Shown: positions 1 to 11,849 of the stretch, piece after piece
Layout: each line of letters begins with the position of its first letter
How positions within the stretch are numbered: the stretch's first letter is position 1
Assembly: GCF_017591425.1 (NCBI RefSeq)
Contig: NW_024466599.1
Coordinates: 70,226,501 to 70,290,500, forward strand
Direction: 5' to 3'
DNA length: 64,000 nt
From: Ochotona curzoniae
Taxonomy: Eukaryota > Chordata > Mammalia > Lagomorpha > Ochotonidae
Notes under the pieces: model-generated
The model's input: the letters and a program-made list of their open reading frames with translations, nothing else
What the model was told of the DNA's origin: nothing
Database searches by the model: none
Translations under genes and position numbers: made by a program

Positions 1-689
1 TCCCATGGAACTTACTCTGGGCCATCAGCCATGGGCCTTTTTCTGCCTTACAGCAGCTGATTGTAAATTATCTTTGGCATCCTAGCTCTGGCCCCTTCGC
101 CCTACTGCATGTAGTCAGGGCTCAGAATACACCAACTGAGGCTGGCAGGCATGGCACAGCAATTCAGGAGGGTTGCTTCGTGTTCTTGCATAAAGGAAGC
201 ACCCACACCCACTCCGGCAGTTTAACTTGCAGCATCTTCCCACCACTTCCTTAGCACAGCGGTTGTGTGACTCTCCTAGTTGTTACTGTTAAGGATTTCA
301 AATCCACAAGGACACATGGCCACTGGAAAGCAGCTCTCTCTCCATACGATGGGTAAGAGCGCTTTCCACATTGTATTTTCTCTATATCCATACAAGGAGA
401 AACAACTTTATTATAGTTATTGGACAGAAAAAAAATTATGTAGATTGCTAATGGGGGGGGACACAAAAGGTAACAGGCACTTCACTGAAACAGCTGGCAA
501 CACAAGGATGTCAGCCCCACCCCCAGCACACTCTGAAACCTGTCTGTCTGTGAATGGCCAACCGCAGATAAGAGCATACCCCTGGAGCTGTTGCTGCTTT
601 CCACTTAGCTCTCTGGTCCATACGCTGGAAAACATCTTGCATGCTGTTTTATTCTGCATAGATGTACTTTGGTCTGCCTTTTGATATAT

Positions 690-1120
690 CATGTTCTGGG
701 AATTTTTATACCAATCTGCTATAACCTCATAAGGCCACCGCCCAACCAATCTGCTGAAGCCTCATGGTGCTGTACCTGACACCTCCACCCACCAATCCCT
801 CACGATCCTTGCCCTGATCCCCACCCACCTACCAATCCCCTGCAGCTCCCTCCATCCACCAACCCCTCTTGGCCACCCTCCCATCCACGTCCTCTTCCTT
901 CCTCAGGGCCCTCCTTTTTCCTCCTGTGGCTTCCCCACCCAGCCACTCCCACAGTCATTCCCTTGTCCTCCTTTGTCTTGCCTCTTACCGTTCCCTGCAG
1001 CCTCTCCCTACCACCATGGCAGGAATTATCTGCCTTTCTGGTCTCTCTCCTCCACCCCTGCTCCCGTTCCTTACCCTGCTGCAATAAAGGACCTCCTTGC
1101 TGCATCTAGTATTGTGGCTT
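690..1120 (+). mobile_element. LTR-like sequence (probable solo LTR, degraded)
   Basis: C/T-rich sequence with repeated CCAATC-type boxes (for example at 746-752 and 803-809) leads into a pyrimidine tract. It is followed by ctgctgcaataaaggacctccttgctgcatct, in which AATAAA lies just before a TTGCATCT-type U5 start (1080-1106). The block at 28270-28650 has the same architecture. No viral coding region flanks it. Boundaries and family are uncertain. Confidence 0.5.
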
Positions 1121-2107
1121 TAATGGCTGCAAACTTGTGCTGAAAGGAGGACCTAACTCTGAGTGAGAGCTGACACAAGGATGACACAGAAGCACACCTG
1201 GGGTGCTTGCCCTTGCCAGGGCAGTCTGCAGGTGCTGATGGCAGACGGGTGGATGGAGGGAGGAACTGTGAGGTACTGCACTTGGGGGAGCCCAGGAAGG
1301 GAAGTGAGGAAACAGGAGGACGTTGGAATGACAGTGAATACTCCTGCAAGGCTTTCACCTCTGCTGTCATCAGAGAGACGGGGGGCATGGCAGAGCACAG
1401 CTATCACAGAAGTCTTCCCACGAGTATCATGACCAAAACCACGCATGGGCATTTCACACTGTTTTGTACTCAACTAAAACACCTGCTAATTCCAAGTTCC
1501 CATAAACTGATTTACACACTCTCGGATAAGAAAGCTGGAACTGGAGAGCTTTAAAACCATTGTATCATCTAGCTTTTCCAGTGGTCAGTGTTTAGGGGTG
1601 TGGCTCCTGGGCAGTGGCCAGGCTATAGGCCACCAGAGGTGGAAACGCTCCCCCCCACAGCACTTCCCACAGGATGCTCTCTGGACAGCTTGAGTTGAAA
1701 CAGCAGCCAATCTGAACTCTAGCAATCCCACCTTTTGCCATCCTCATTGCTCCTTGACCGCTTCTGCTCACCCACCCCCAAACTCTAATCATTTGAGCCT
1801 CAGCTTATCACCCTTTTCCAGCATTCCATGGTGGTGTTGTATACAGCTTCTTTTCTGGTTCCTCCTGCAGGCTTCCTCATTGGGACTGGGTCAAAGGTGA
1901 CTCCCATGGAAGAACCACATTGTTATACGAGATCTCATTTTGAAGGTAAAAACCTTTCAGGAGGTAATCACTGCTATTCTCCACTTATTATGATACAAAA
2001 AGCCACAAAGGCTTCTCTTTTGGGCAGTGGAAGGCTGCCAAGCAGCCCAAACCAAGAATCCAAGATTCATTGAGGCTCTTTGCATTCAGGTTATGAGCTT
2101 TCTTTTT

Positions 2108-2420
2108 CTACTTTAAAAGAATCAGTGTATTTAAAAATCAGAAAGACAGATGGAGAGAGATCTTTCATCTGCTGGTTCACTCCCCTAATCTACACAACAG
2201 TCAGGGCTGAATCATGAGTCAGGAACTCTATCTGGTCTCCTGGGTGGGCGACAGGAATTACAGTACTTGAGCCATTACCTGCTGTCAACTGGGGCATGCA
2301 TTAGCTGGAAGCTCAACTGGATTGAAAGCGGAGTAGCTGCGACAAACCAGGAACCCTCATACAAGATGTGGGGTCCCAAGCAGTGATCTCTTGTGTGAAA
2401 GGCCTATCACTGCCCCCGTC
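2108..2420 (-). mobile_element. Old lagomorph C-type SINE (diverged)
   Basis: Antisense SINE landmarks in order: A-rich tail remnant, agatctttcatctgctggttcactccc, a diverged middle, ttgagccattacctgctgt, and an end resembling the head. It is heavily mutated. Confidence 0.6.
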
Positions 2421-2679
2421 CAATATTATCAGCTTCCCAACATCCCAAATGCCAAACCCATTAGCACTTGCCATTCTGTCTGTTCACAACCCCCAGCAGG
2501 AACCACGGAATGCATTTCCCAGCTAAGGCTCCCATTTCCTTGGAGAGGGACATTTAAATGACCCAGTTCCATGACAGAAAATGGCCATGCCAGCCATCAG
2601 ATATACAGATGGTGCTCCTACCTACAGCAGCTGTGTTTTCTCTTGCCCCTCACAATTGGAAGAAAGAACCTGAACTTAC

Positions 2680-2804
2680 ATATCATCGAAGATGAGCTTC
2701 TGCCTCTTGCATTCTCTGTGGCCGTTAGATCCTGGGGACCAAGGCTCCGTCTGCGGCCGTGCCTTGTTGTGGAGGAGGATGTTTTCAGAGCTGTGAGCTG
2801 CTTT
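2680..2804 (-). CDS. AFF3: AFF3 exon ending [10 protein letters not shown](M)
   Basis: The acceptor is tttttgttcag (AG at 2805-2806) and the donor is a perfect GTAAGT from 2679. There are 41 codons starting [20 protein letters not shown] and ending [13 protein letters not shown], plus AT of a split Met codon. In human AFF3 the next exon opens with the G of that Met followed by PRSADYF, the start of the C-terminal homology domain. I could not find that exon between 1 and 2679, so it should lie beyond the window. The KRQK cluster may add to nuclear import (inference). Confidence 0.94.
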
Positions 2805-3950
2805 CTGAACAAAAATAACACATGCCTTTGAGAAACTGGTCATCTGGCTGCAAAAGCAGCCCATTAAATGGCATAGCTTTTGTTCTATAGAGGATCCCTG
2901 TATTAGAATTAATGGTGAATTTGGTTTCATTCAAAGAAATCCTCATGCAGGTTGAGTCCTGCTTCTCCTAAATGCTCAAGACTAGGGGTATTTCAGATTT
3001 TGGATTCTTCTGGGTTACAGACCACTTGGATACACAGGACCAGACAACTGGGGAATGGGACCCAGGTCAAGACATGACATTCATCCACTGTTCAGAAATA
3101 CCTATAGTCACAGCCTAAAATCAAGCTTATACAATAATTCTAGCACATGTTCATTTTGACTGGGACCTACCACATGTGGTTAGAAGTGGAATTTTCCACC
3201 TGGGGGGCCCTAGGTTCCTAAGGAAGAAATTTTGGATTCTCAGATGTTCAGCTTGCACCTGTATCTCCAAGGTATAATCTGAGGCATCTTGTGCTATCCA
3301 CCAAACAACACTTGAGAGGAAGGCTCCCTAGCCTGGCTCTCACAGATCAGACACACCCAGCAACTGGCTCAACACCAAACAGTCCCACTGATGAAGACAT
3401 GAGGGCAGGCACGTGGCCTCCCCGCCCCCCCTGGCTCTGAGAGTTTTAGATATCACAGGTCCAGGGTAAATCTGAATGTCTGACACCTGCTCTGGGCCAG
3501 CAGCAGTTCTTCCCGAAGAACCTGCACATGCTCTCTCCTCTGCCTGTGACTGTTTTGCCTAAACCATTCTGCATTACTGCTATTTACCTTTTTTAGCGTT
3601 GACACCAGGAGTCAGCAGTCCCTGGTGGATGGCTCAAACTTGGGACCTTTTTAATTTTTATTGGAAATAACACACACCTATCTAGCTCTAATCCTGAGGA
3701 TAAAAATAATGACTACTGAATGTGGGTTTAGAAGGTTAACTTCCTGAAGATTTGGTAAGGTTTAGGCTCTCATAGGCGTGCCCACTCAGTTTTTCACCTG
3801 TTTAATTCATTAGGTGATATGTGAAATTCTGCTTCTTCTCACATCTTTATAAACTCCTACAAATACACATGACTTTCAAAACTTCAATACCACCACCACC
3901 AATCTGTGAATTCCTGCCAGGAACTTATTGAAATGCCCTGTGGCATTCCG

Positions 3951-3965
3951 CCCCCCCCCCCCCCC
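3951..3965 (+). repeat. Poly-C homopolymer (C15)
   Basis: Fifteen uninterrupted C follow attccg. The length is likely to be polymorphic or to carry sequencing error. Confidence 0.9.
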
Positions 3966-4379
3966 GGCCTCCCAGAGCCCCTGGCTGGTTTGGGTGGTCT
4001 GACTCCCATCTGAGGTCCCACATAGGGCCTCCACAGGCTGCCTCACCCCTCATCTCATAAACACTGAAAATGAAGAACTCCCTCCTCCAAGAGGGTGGGC
4101 AATCAAAGCCCCTTCTGCCTCCAAAGTCTTTTGGAAAAGACCAGAGAGCTAAGCGACACCATCCCAGGGCAAAGCATTCCGAACAAATCAACTCTCTACT
4201 AGGAAAACTCCCTTAGCCCAGGACAGAGACAAATCAGGCACTGAGACTGCACACCCAAATCTACAGGACACCTGCCCTGCCCTTGTGGCACCCTCACCGC
4301 TACTGCTCTTTTTCCAGGTGTCTGACTGGCAGGGTGACTGCAGGCCTCCTCTGGGGAGCAGCAGGGGTTCACCTGCCTC

Positions 4380-4455
4380 TTGCCTTATCTGCCCTGTGAT
4401 CTGGGGCCCAGTCACTTCCTCTCCCTGAGCCTGAGTCTGTACCTGCCAAATGGTG
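4380..4455 (+). mobile_element. MIR fragment
   Basis: The run gtgatctggggcccagtcacttcctctccctgagcctgagt resembles the MIR core 'gtgaccttgggcaagtcacttaacctctctgagcctcagt', followed by a cctgccaaatgg equivalent. Ancient and partial. Confidence 0.6.
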
Positions 4456-4734
4456 ACGAGAAGCTGTGTCCTGAAGTGCCCTAGCCTGCTGGCACCTGTG
4501 CAACTTTCCCTGTGTTTGTTCTTCTCCACCACCATGCTGGCCCTCGACAGGGGCAGTGGCAGCATGCCTGGCCTGTCTGCAGCAGTACAGTGCACATACT
4601 TCCATCTGAACCCTCCGACTTCCCTACTCCTTTCCAAACCAGGTAAAGACTAAGGGAGCATATGCAACTGGCTAGTGACAGACTAAGGGAGCGTGTGCAA
4701 TTTCCTCTGGATCCTGACCGGGACAGATACAAAC

Positions 4735-4936
4735 CGTGAGGTCTGCGGCATGCGACTGGAGCTGGCTGTCAGCCTTGGGCTTCTTGTTGGAAGAGGTGGA
4801 CGTGAGCATGCTGTTGCCATGTGGGCGGCCGGAGGAGGTCAAGTCCTCACTGGTATATTTGTGTTTTGATGCATCGGAGACAGGTGAGATGGGCGACCGG
4901 AGCATTTTCTCATTTTTATGAATTGGTATGGCCAAG
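4735..4936 (-). CDS. AFF3: AFF3 exon with [12 protein letters not shown] segment
   Basis: The acceptor is tttcctttttcag (AG at 4937-4938), a strong polypyrimidine tract. The first base completes the split Ser codon, then 67 codons run to Thr (ACG), with donor GTTTGT from 4734. The product reads [20 protein letters not shown], then a Ser/Thr/Lys-rich stretch with [10 protein letters not shown]. It matches human AFF3 in register with no indel that I can see. The donor is weaker than average, but the codon-perfect joint to the next exon (phase 0) supports it. The region is probably disordered linker with phosphorylation-type SP sites. Confidence 0.93.
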
Positions 4937-5289
4937 CTGAAAAAGGAAATGACAGTGAAGGAATGTCACACAGTTGGTAGAGCTGAAGGTTGCGTTTTAT
5001 AGGATTCAGATTTCCCACCGCAGACCTGCCAGCAGGGAGATGTCTCTTGGGAATTACTGTACCAGGAAACAAGCTTTATGGCATTGAGACAGTAACAAAT
5101 AATCAGCAAATATCACTCACTGCTTTCTTGGTTCCTCCCATCAGGATGAAGAGTAATTTTGGAGTTAGTGCCAGAGCAAATGATGAAGGATCAAAATATC
5201 TTTCATTTTGTGAGCTTTTCATCCCCAAGACCTCAAAATGCCCAACACGCAGCTTCTCTCCTAACAAATGTTCCAGCAGTGATTAGGAA

Positions 5290-5640
5290 AGTCAAGCCCC
5301 AGTGATAAACAGGTCGTCTGTCTCTAAAGGGAGCTCCTCCAGCTTCCGAGCTCCAGCTCTCAACGACAGAGTCACAGAAAGACCTGCAAAGCTTGAAGCC
5401 AACTGTCATCTGCTGAGTGTCTGATTTAACCAGCCGCTGATCAGAATGAGCAGAGAACACAAAAGCGGCCAATAAAACAATGTCTGGTGCCTGCTCCTTA
5501 TGATATCTTCAAAACTACAGTTTGTGCTCGAATGGCATGTTCCCCTAAACAAAGCATCAAAGAGGAAGCCGGTGCAGTGTGAGCCTGTGTGATGTGCACG
5601 TTGCATCGCTAAGGCCTCTTCATTAGGTTTCTTTGAGAAT
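5290..5640. other. Repeat-poor intronic block, possible conserved noncoding element
   Basis: Normal-complexity sequence without SINE signatures, holding several CpGs, aaaagcggccaataaaacaatg and cctaaacaaagcatcaaagagg (SOX/TCF-like). No coding signal is seen. Regulatory function is inference only. Confidence 0.3.
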
Positions 5641-6914
5641 GAAAAGTATATTTTAAGCTAGCACCTTCCCCCGCATAAACTCAATCAACTGCTATTTTAG
5701 GCTCCTTAAAGAGTTCATTGAAGAAGGTAAAGCCATTTAACAAAGATTTTGTTATTGTTTCTAGGGTTCTGATCTCTTAATTGCAGATGGCAACTATCCC
5801 AAACAAGTCATTAAAGTCACTTCCAAAAGCAATTTCCCTAGTTGGTGTTCGCAGACAAGAAATTACAGACACAGCACTCCAGAACAAATGACAAAACCAA
5901 GGGTTTTGGTAGCAGGGCAAATGGATAGCATGTGGAGACAAATAAAATGTAGATAGAGACAGATAACATGTACAGACAGAATTTCTGGTTCCTAAAGGAC
6001 CATGTTTAGGTCTAGCAGGTCAGAAAAAAGTAAGAAGCTGTAAGACAGAAAACAATCTGGGTGACACCAAAGTGGTTTGCCGAGTTTTGGAGAAGAAAAG
6101 GAGCATGAAAATGGATGTGAATAGCTGAGTGCAATCGTTCCTCGAAATCTAAGTAGGAAAACCAGTCGTGTTTATAAGTCTCCTGTTCTACGTACTCCAT
6201 GAGTTTTACTGCGTATAGGAAGCTAGATCATGCCATCAAACACCGTTGTGGAGATGTGACTGGGCTTTCCTGATGACTGGTGGGTGTGTGCCTTCAGCTT
6301 CCCAAACCAACCCTGCATGGATCTCCTCTGTGGGATGAGCAGCCACCTTGTCTCTGGGAGTGTGTCATTGCAACGGAAGTACCTGGCAGTAGTCATGGCT
6401 TTGCTGATGGGGAACAAACAAGCTTGAACACCAAGCATGCTCATATGCACCGAGTTGTGAGGCTCAGCCAGGCAAAGGCTCTTGATCCAGAGCTTTTAAC
6501 CTGGGATCCAGAGACTTGGATGGAAAACATTCCAACTCATTCTCACCTCTCACTGAGATAGAACATTTCCTTCAGTTAGGAGTGGAGGCAGGAAATCAGA
6601 GGAATGGGCAGTATTAGCAATGCCTGTGCTTGTGTCACCAGTAGAAATCACAGCTCTTTTCAAGCTATATTAAGGACATTAGGGACATCATCAAGTATTC
6701 ATCATTGCTTAGAAATTATAGTGATCACTAGATGGGCTGGAGATGTTGCTATTAAATGCATCAATGCAGCAGCATTTAGGGTGGATACTTCAAAAGGTAC
6801 AGGGAAAAAACAGAATTAGAGGATAGGAATGTTATATTAGCACCAAAAATTGGAATCCACATATTTTGTTTTGCATTAAAACTAGTCTTTTCGTTCAATT
6901 TTCCATACATTTTC

Positions 6915-7190
6915 AGGAAAGATTTATTTATCTGAAAGGCAGAATGACAGAAAGGAGAGAGAGAGAAACCCTTGCATTTGCCAATTTACTCCCCAAATGG
7001 CTGCAGTGGCTGAGGATGGCCCAGCTGAAGCCAGGAGAAAGGAATTCTATCTAGGTGACTGGCAGGGGCGCCAGCACTTGGGCCATCTGCTCCCCACCAG
7101 GATGCGTTAGCAGGGAGCTCGGCGTTTAGGTAAGGGATGCGCATGTTCCAAGGAGGAGCTTACCCCGCTGCATCACAACGCTGGTCCCCA
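6915..7190 (-). mobile_element. Lagomorph C-type SINE
   Basis: Antisense landmarks: agatttatttatctgaaaggcagaatgacag, GAGA box, tttactccccaaatggctgcag, agctgaagccaggag, gcacttgggccatctgct and gttagcagggagct. The head end is degraded. Confidence 0.75.
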
Positions 7191-7812
7191 CAGACTTTTT
7201 AAAACCCTCTCATCATGGAACCACCTCTCACATTTAAGGAGTGTTCTGGAGTCAGATGTTCCCACATCAGAGGATGCTGTGACTGTGTGGCCCTCCCACC
7301 TGAGCAGACCCATGGTGTGTTTCAGGTGATCCGAACAGTGCAGCAGGCCTGCATGTGTGTGAATCTCACACCTACCCTACGCCTTCTTGGAACCTTTCAG
7401 TTCACTCTTTGTGTGTGTGTGCACATGCGTATCCACATTTATGTGCTGCATTGAAACTCATCTTCCCTTGAAAAACTCTACATACACAGGAAGAAGAATC
7501 GTGGGTTCAATGCTATGGGATCTGCAAAGGGGAAGAGCTTCTGCGACAGGCGATACGCCATTCACACCCATGAGCCTGCCCGCCAGACTGCCACTTTTTA
7601 TACAGGGATTCAGTGCACAGGTGTTACCTGCTGGAAGCCCTTCAGCAAGGACTCTGGGTGGCCACTTCCCAATGAAAGCACACACCCTGTCCTGTGCCAC
7701 TGTCTGAGTCTGTATACAGGAGCTGCAGACTCTACTGCAATGGTGTCTTTCTACAGCCTTAAAAGAAGCTTAAAGTTCTTACATAATTGTCAGCCATCAT
7801 TAATACTAGCTT

Positions 7813-8150
7813 GAGGAGGGTCTGGCATTGCAGCACAGTGTTGCTTGCAGTGCTGCCATCCCAAACTGGAGCACTGGCTGTAACCTGGCTTCTCCCCTTC
7901 CCATTTAGTAACCTGCTAATGAACCTGGAAAACAGTATGAGCTGGTCCAGGTGCTTGGTTCTGTCCACCCACATTCTCCCACGTGTAAGAGGCTCCCAGG
8001 CTCCTCGCATTGGCCTAGCCCATCCCTCACTGCTGTGGCCATTTGGGGGATAAATCAGCAGATGCAAGAGTACTCCCTTTCTTTCCCTCTTATTATTTCA
8101 CTTTGCCTTTCATATCCATAAAATTAAAAATCTCAAAAACAAAACACAAA
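7813..8150 (+). mobile_element. Old lagomorph C-type SINE
   Basis: Sense landmarks: tctggcattgcagcacagtg, aacctgctaatgaacctgg, ctgtggccatttgggggataaatcagcagatg, and a ctttgcctttcatatccataaaattaaaaatct tail. Confidence 0.65.
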
Positions 8151-8439
8151 AATCCTCTGCTTTGAAAAAAAATCAGTTACTAAGTTTTCAGGGGGCAGGG
8201 GTCTCCTTGAAGAATGCTGAATTGTGCACAAGTAAAAATTAGTGTTTGGTTATCAACAAGCACCTCCAAGGGCTGTCTGATCCAGTCATAATTCTAAACC
8301 TTAAGTTAAACTCAGGGATGCAAGCCTGGACACCCTGATCAGAGCAGGTACTCAAAACTCCGACACCTTAGGCGTGCAATTGGACTTCTGGGTTAAGACA
8401 ATGCCTGCGGCCCCCATCAGAGTAGCGGAGTCTGCATTC

Positions 8440-8640
8440 TGCTCCCATGCCTGCCTGCAGCTTCCTGCCAATGCAAACCCTGGGGGGCAGTGGTGATGCC
8501 TCCTGCAACCGGGTTCCTGCCAGCAGTGTGGGAGACCTGGGTTGAGCTCCTGGCTCTCTGCTTCAGCCGTTGTAGCTGTCTGCAAGTGAACCAGTGGATA
8601 AGCACTTTCTCTGCCTCTCTGCCTTTTCCTCCCCAACCAC
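8440..8640 (+). mobile_element. SINE remnant next to AFF3 exon 8717-8841
   Basis: The segment gtgtgggagacctgggttgagctcctggctctctgcttcagccgttgtagctgtctg with cagtggataagcactttctctgcctctctgcc matches the 3' half of an old SINE. It ends about 80 bp from the exon's donor. Confidence 0.55.
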
Positions 8641-8716
8641 GACAGGTGATTTTCAGATCTACAGACCCCTGCTGCTTTTCTATGCCCACCCCTCCACCCC
8701 AAGAGAGCACATGTAC

Positions 8717-8841
8717 CTGTTGATGTTCATGGCGCAGTGGTTTGCAGACAGAGCAGCACTGGTGGAGGCACTCAGTCGCGAGGAGCTCTCTTTGTCTCCC
8801 TGGGCTCTCTTTGCCTCCCGATAGTCGTCTTCGTTGTCACA
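8717..8841 (-). CDS. AFF3: AFF3 exon starting [11 protein letters not shown]
   Basis: The acceptor is tctcgtgcag (AG at 8842-8843) and the donor GTACAT from 8716. There are 41 complete codons plus AG of a split Ser codon, completed by the first base of the next exon. The translation starts [20 protein letters not shown] and ends ANHCAMNIN. It lines up with the human AFF3 segment after KSKRKRK, with several substitutions. Together with the preceding basic cluster it forms the linker toward the C-terminal homology domain. No separate domain is recognisable. A SINE remnant lies about 80 bp past the donor. Confidence 0.93.
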
Positions 8842-9779
8842 CTGCACGAGAACGAGCAAGTACCAGTCAGCTCTGGATCCCAGTGGGCCAGCAGGGGCTC
8901 CCAGGCACTGACCCCCAGAGACAAAGGCTTCTCTGAGAGTAGCTTGAGCAGCAGTGGCCTGGAGTGGCTTCCCAGCCAGTTTGACACCAACACAGGAGTA
9001 ACCTGTTGGATCTACAATCGATGACTTACTGAGAGGAAAGCCACACCATCAGGATCAAAAATGGTAAGGCAGCACTTTGGATAACACAGTGTAACTTCAA
9101 CATGACTGAGCTTGGTATCTCTTGGGCTTAATGCTATGAGGATGGTGATAAGCCAGGACCACCCTGCTTTGAAATACATGTCTTCTGCAGAGGGCAGATG
9201 GAGGTTGTCCTCTTAGTTCACAGCTTAAGAATCCTGAATGCACCTGCTTATGGAACAGGACATGGACTGGTTCTTATTGCCATGGACTGTGTTCTACTTT
9301 AGTTGCGTGTCAGGGTGCCATGCTAAAGGACCCAGCAAAAGCATCACTGTGGGGAGAGAGAGCAGGAAGCCTGGAAGCAACTGTGATGCTTTTCAGGAGA
9401 CAAGCATTAGCACCAAAGAAAGCCAAGTGTGACCTTCTCTCTGTGGTTGAGAGTAGACCACACGGCCTTTGTCACAGGGCATCCCTGATGCTCACTCTGG
9501 CCCTGCACCCTCCAAGAGGGTCCAATCAAATCTTCAAATCCTCCAGCCTTAACTCTGGGTCTCAAAGAGGCTGAGACCCAGCACCACACACAGCCCCATC
9601 TTCCAGGTCCCATCTCCAGCACCCAACACTGGGGTCTTAACGCCAAGAGATACTGAGCAATCAGCACTAGCAAAAAGCTCCTTGTTTGTTTTTCTTATGT
9701 CTGTGCCCAGTGATGAGTCACTTTACTTTATGAGTAGAGCTGGGTTGTCAGGCATGCCAGAAGTGAGGTTTCCCAAGTG

Positions 9780-9986
9780 CAAATACAAACAGACACAAAT
9801 ATAACTACAAAAATATAGAGATTCTATGTGTTTGTTTCTTCCTTAAATGTCTGTGTACATATATGTATTCCCAATCTATTTATAAGCTTTCCAATGTTTA
9901 TCGCTGTCTGCATATTTCTTATATACACTGATATGTTTCTTTCTATATTTCTTATATATACTTATATTTCTGTATATCTATATAAA
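9780..9986. repeat. AT-rich low-complexity stretch
   Basis: Dense TATA/ATAT steps with a recurring motif tatttcttatata at 9910-9960. Confidence 0.7.
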
Positions 9987-10112
9987 GGGGCCCTCAAAAA
10001 AATTCATGCAGAATGCATATTAGGAAAAAGGATGGAGCTCAGAATTTTTAGCATGCAAACACAATTATCTTTTAATTCAATCATCCACAAACTTCTTAAA
10101 AGTACTCTCATC
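9987..10112 (+). mobile_element. Short element with inverted ends (MITE-like), copy 1
   Basis: The left end is ccctcaaaaaaattcatg; the right end ccacaaacttcttaaaagtactctc is roughly its reverse complement. The internal attatcttttaattcaat is shared with the copies near 26487, 37644 and 62880. I do not recall a catalogue name with confidence. Confidence 0.6.
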
Positions 10113-11689
10113 AATTTCCATCATTGGCTCATCAATCCCAACCTCATCAATCCCAGAGGTAATATTCACACTCACTGCAAATCATTGACTGCTTGATTCA
10201 GCAGTAATGGGGCACTGACAGATAATGAGGACAGCCGAGTGTCTGGAGGGAAAGAGCACAAAGGAGGGGTTGGGAGGGAATGAGCTAGCACACGGTGCTA
10301 AGCTGCACTGTGCGAACACACAGTGTGAGCCCATCGATGCTGCTGCACACATGTCCAGATTTTACAGAGAGAAGCCCAAATTCTGAGCCAGCAAGGCCAC
10401 TTCAGAGGTCACCCAGCAGGCTAGGCCTGTGGGCATAACTTTTAGGGTCTCGTGTGAAGTGAGAATGCTGGAAAATGATGTTATGAAGTGCTCCAATGGG
10501 ACACGTGTTCCTTTCCACGCAGTGGTTCTTATTTGCTGATTTTACACTGTCTCGGGTACCTGGGAGCCAAATATAGCTTACCAAGTGGTGGGGCTGCCCT
10601 GGGACCAGCACACACCTCTGGCTCAATGCCCCTGGTTACCCTCTTCCCATTCACAGCACCCACCTGTGGGGCTGGATCTGCGCAACCATGCTGGCATCTT
10701 CCCTTCCATGACCTACTCCTGCCCAACCTGCAGGCACCAGGTGACCCTAGCGCACTGTGAAAAAACACTCATTGCAGACACAGCTTGGGGCTGTGTGAGA
10801 CAGGGTCCCTGAACCCAACCCCTTCTGTGTCTGTACTTAGGCTACAGGCTGTAGGGGTCCCAGCGTTGAGACAGGGTGAGGGAGGCTGCTTGGGGCTCTA
10901 GGTGCCAGAAGTAAACAGAACCCATCCTGTGGCACCAGGCAGGAGGAGGGACTCCATGGGCTGTCTCCCTTAGGAAACCCACATTCAAAGAGCAAATGAG
11001 TAACTCTGAGGTGGCAGCATCAGTATTCACTTTCAAGGCCACTGTGTCACAGGAAGGCTTAGAGGTGGCTCCTGAAGCTGGCCCTGAAGGAGGTAGAAGG
11101 CCAGGAGGGCATCTGAGGGTGGGTCATCCGGGTGGTACAGACATTTCTAGCAATATGTGAGGACTCTGAGGGCCACAGGGGAATAGCCCTTTGCAGGCTC
11201 CTGCAGGTTAGTGCTTTTAGGGGCTCATGGGAAGACTGCACATGGATCAAAAGGAGAGGCAAGACGCCACCTTCTGAAAACATTTTTATTTGTTGAACTT
11301 TTGTGCAAGGAGTTCAAAGCTTACCTCACAGGGAAATATTCTCTAATGCTATTGAGGCAAGAAGTACCTGCTTTGGGATAAAGTTCCCTGCAGGATGCCC
11401 TGTTGTTAAGAGGGAGGAGACTGTATGGCTTCTCTATGCACATGTGCAAAGCAAGCCATCCCTTCATCTCTCCCAGGGAAAGGCAGCAAACCTTGATCCT
11501 GTCCTCTCAACCAGGGGATTGAAACAGGTGGGAAACGCATGTGTCCAGTTTTAACACTCCTATTCGCAGACCAGGCTGCACTGAGGAAACTACTGCTGAA
11601 AGCACAGGCTGACTTTTGTGTCAGCGTTTGCCATCACACAGCCTGGCTGCCTGCACCTGGCCCTGACCCTGACTCCTACAGCAACGGGC

Positions 11690-11765
11690 TAGTCGCTTTA
11701 GGCTGTCTTAGCTTCAGCTTCCTCACCTTTAAAATGTGTCTGACAGCAGCATCAGGGCACCTCAT
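11690..11765 (+). mobile_element. MIR fragment
   Basis: The run cttagcttcagcttcctcacctttaaaatg corresponds to the MIR 'cctcagtttcctcatctgtaaaatg' core. Confidence 0.55.
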
Positions 11766-11849
11766 TCAGAGAAAAAAATGAAACCAAATGAAACAATACA
11801 TAATTGTTAGCATACATTTTTAAAAATGTAGGTTTTTTTTTTTTATCAT

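Larger units (their letters stand above)
1..2679. other. AFF3 intron (3'-most in window): contents
   Basis: This stretch holds an LTR-like block (about 690-1120) and an old SINE (2108-2420). I see nothing assignable in 1-690, 1120-2108 or 2420-2679. The next AFF3 exon is not here. The short open frames have no recognisable similarity. Confidence 0.6.
2805..4734. other. AFF3 intron: contents
   Basis: Mostly unique sequence. It holds a C15 homopolymer at 3951-3965 and a MIR fragment near 4380-4455. No SINE is recognised and no gene is seen. The open frames on either strand are short and unrecognised. Confidence 0.7.
4937..8716. other. AFF3 intron: contents
   Basis: Holds a repeat-poor block at about 5290-5640, SINEs at 6915-7190 and 7813-8150, and a SINE remnant at 8440-8640. 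I see nothing else in 5640-6915 or 7190-7813 beyond a short TG run near 7410. Confidence 0.65.

Noticed and set aside
1..2679. Search for the next AFF3 exon (start of the C-terminal homology domain)
   Set aside because: No matching minus-strand sequence was found.
3951..3965. Possible G-quadruplex on the minus strand
   Set aside because: A single G15 run without separate G-tracts; more likely a homopolymer slippage site.
4188..4637. 149-codon minus-strand frame near an AFF3 exon
   Set aside because: Lies inside the intron, overlaps a MIR fragment and matches no AFF3 segment.
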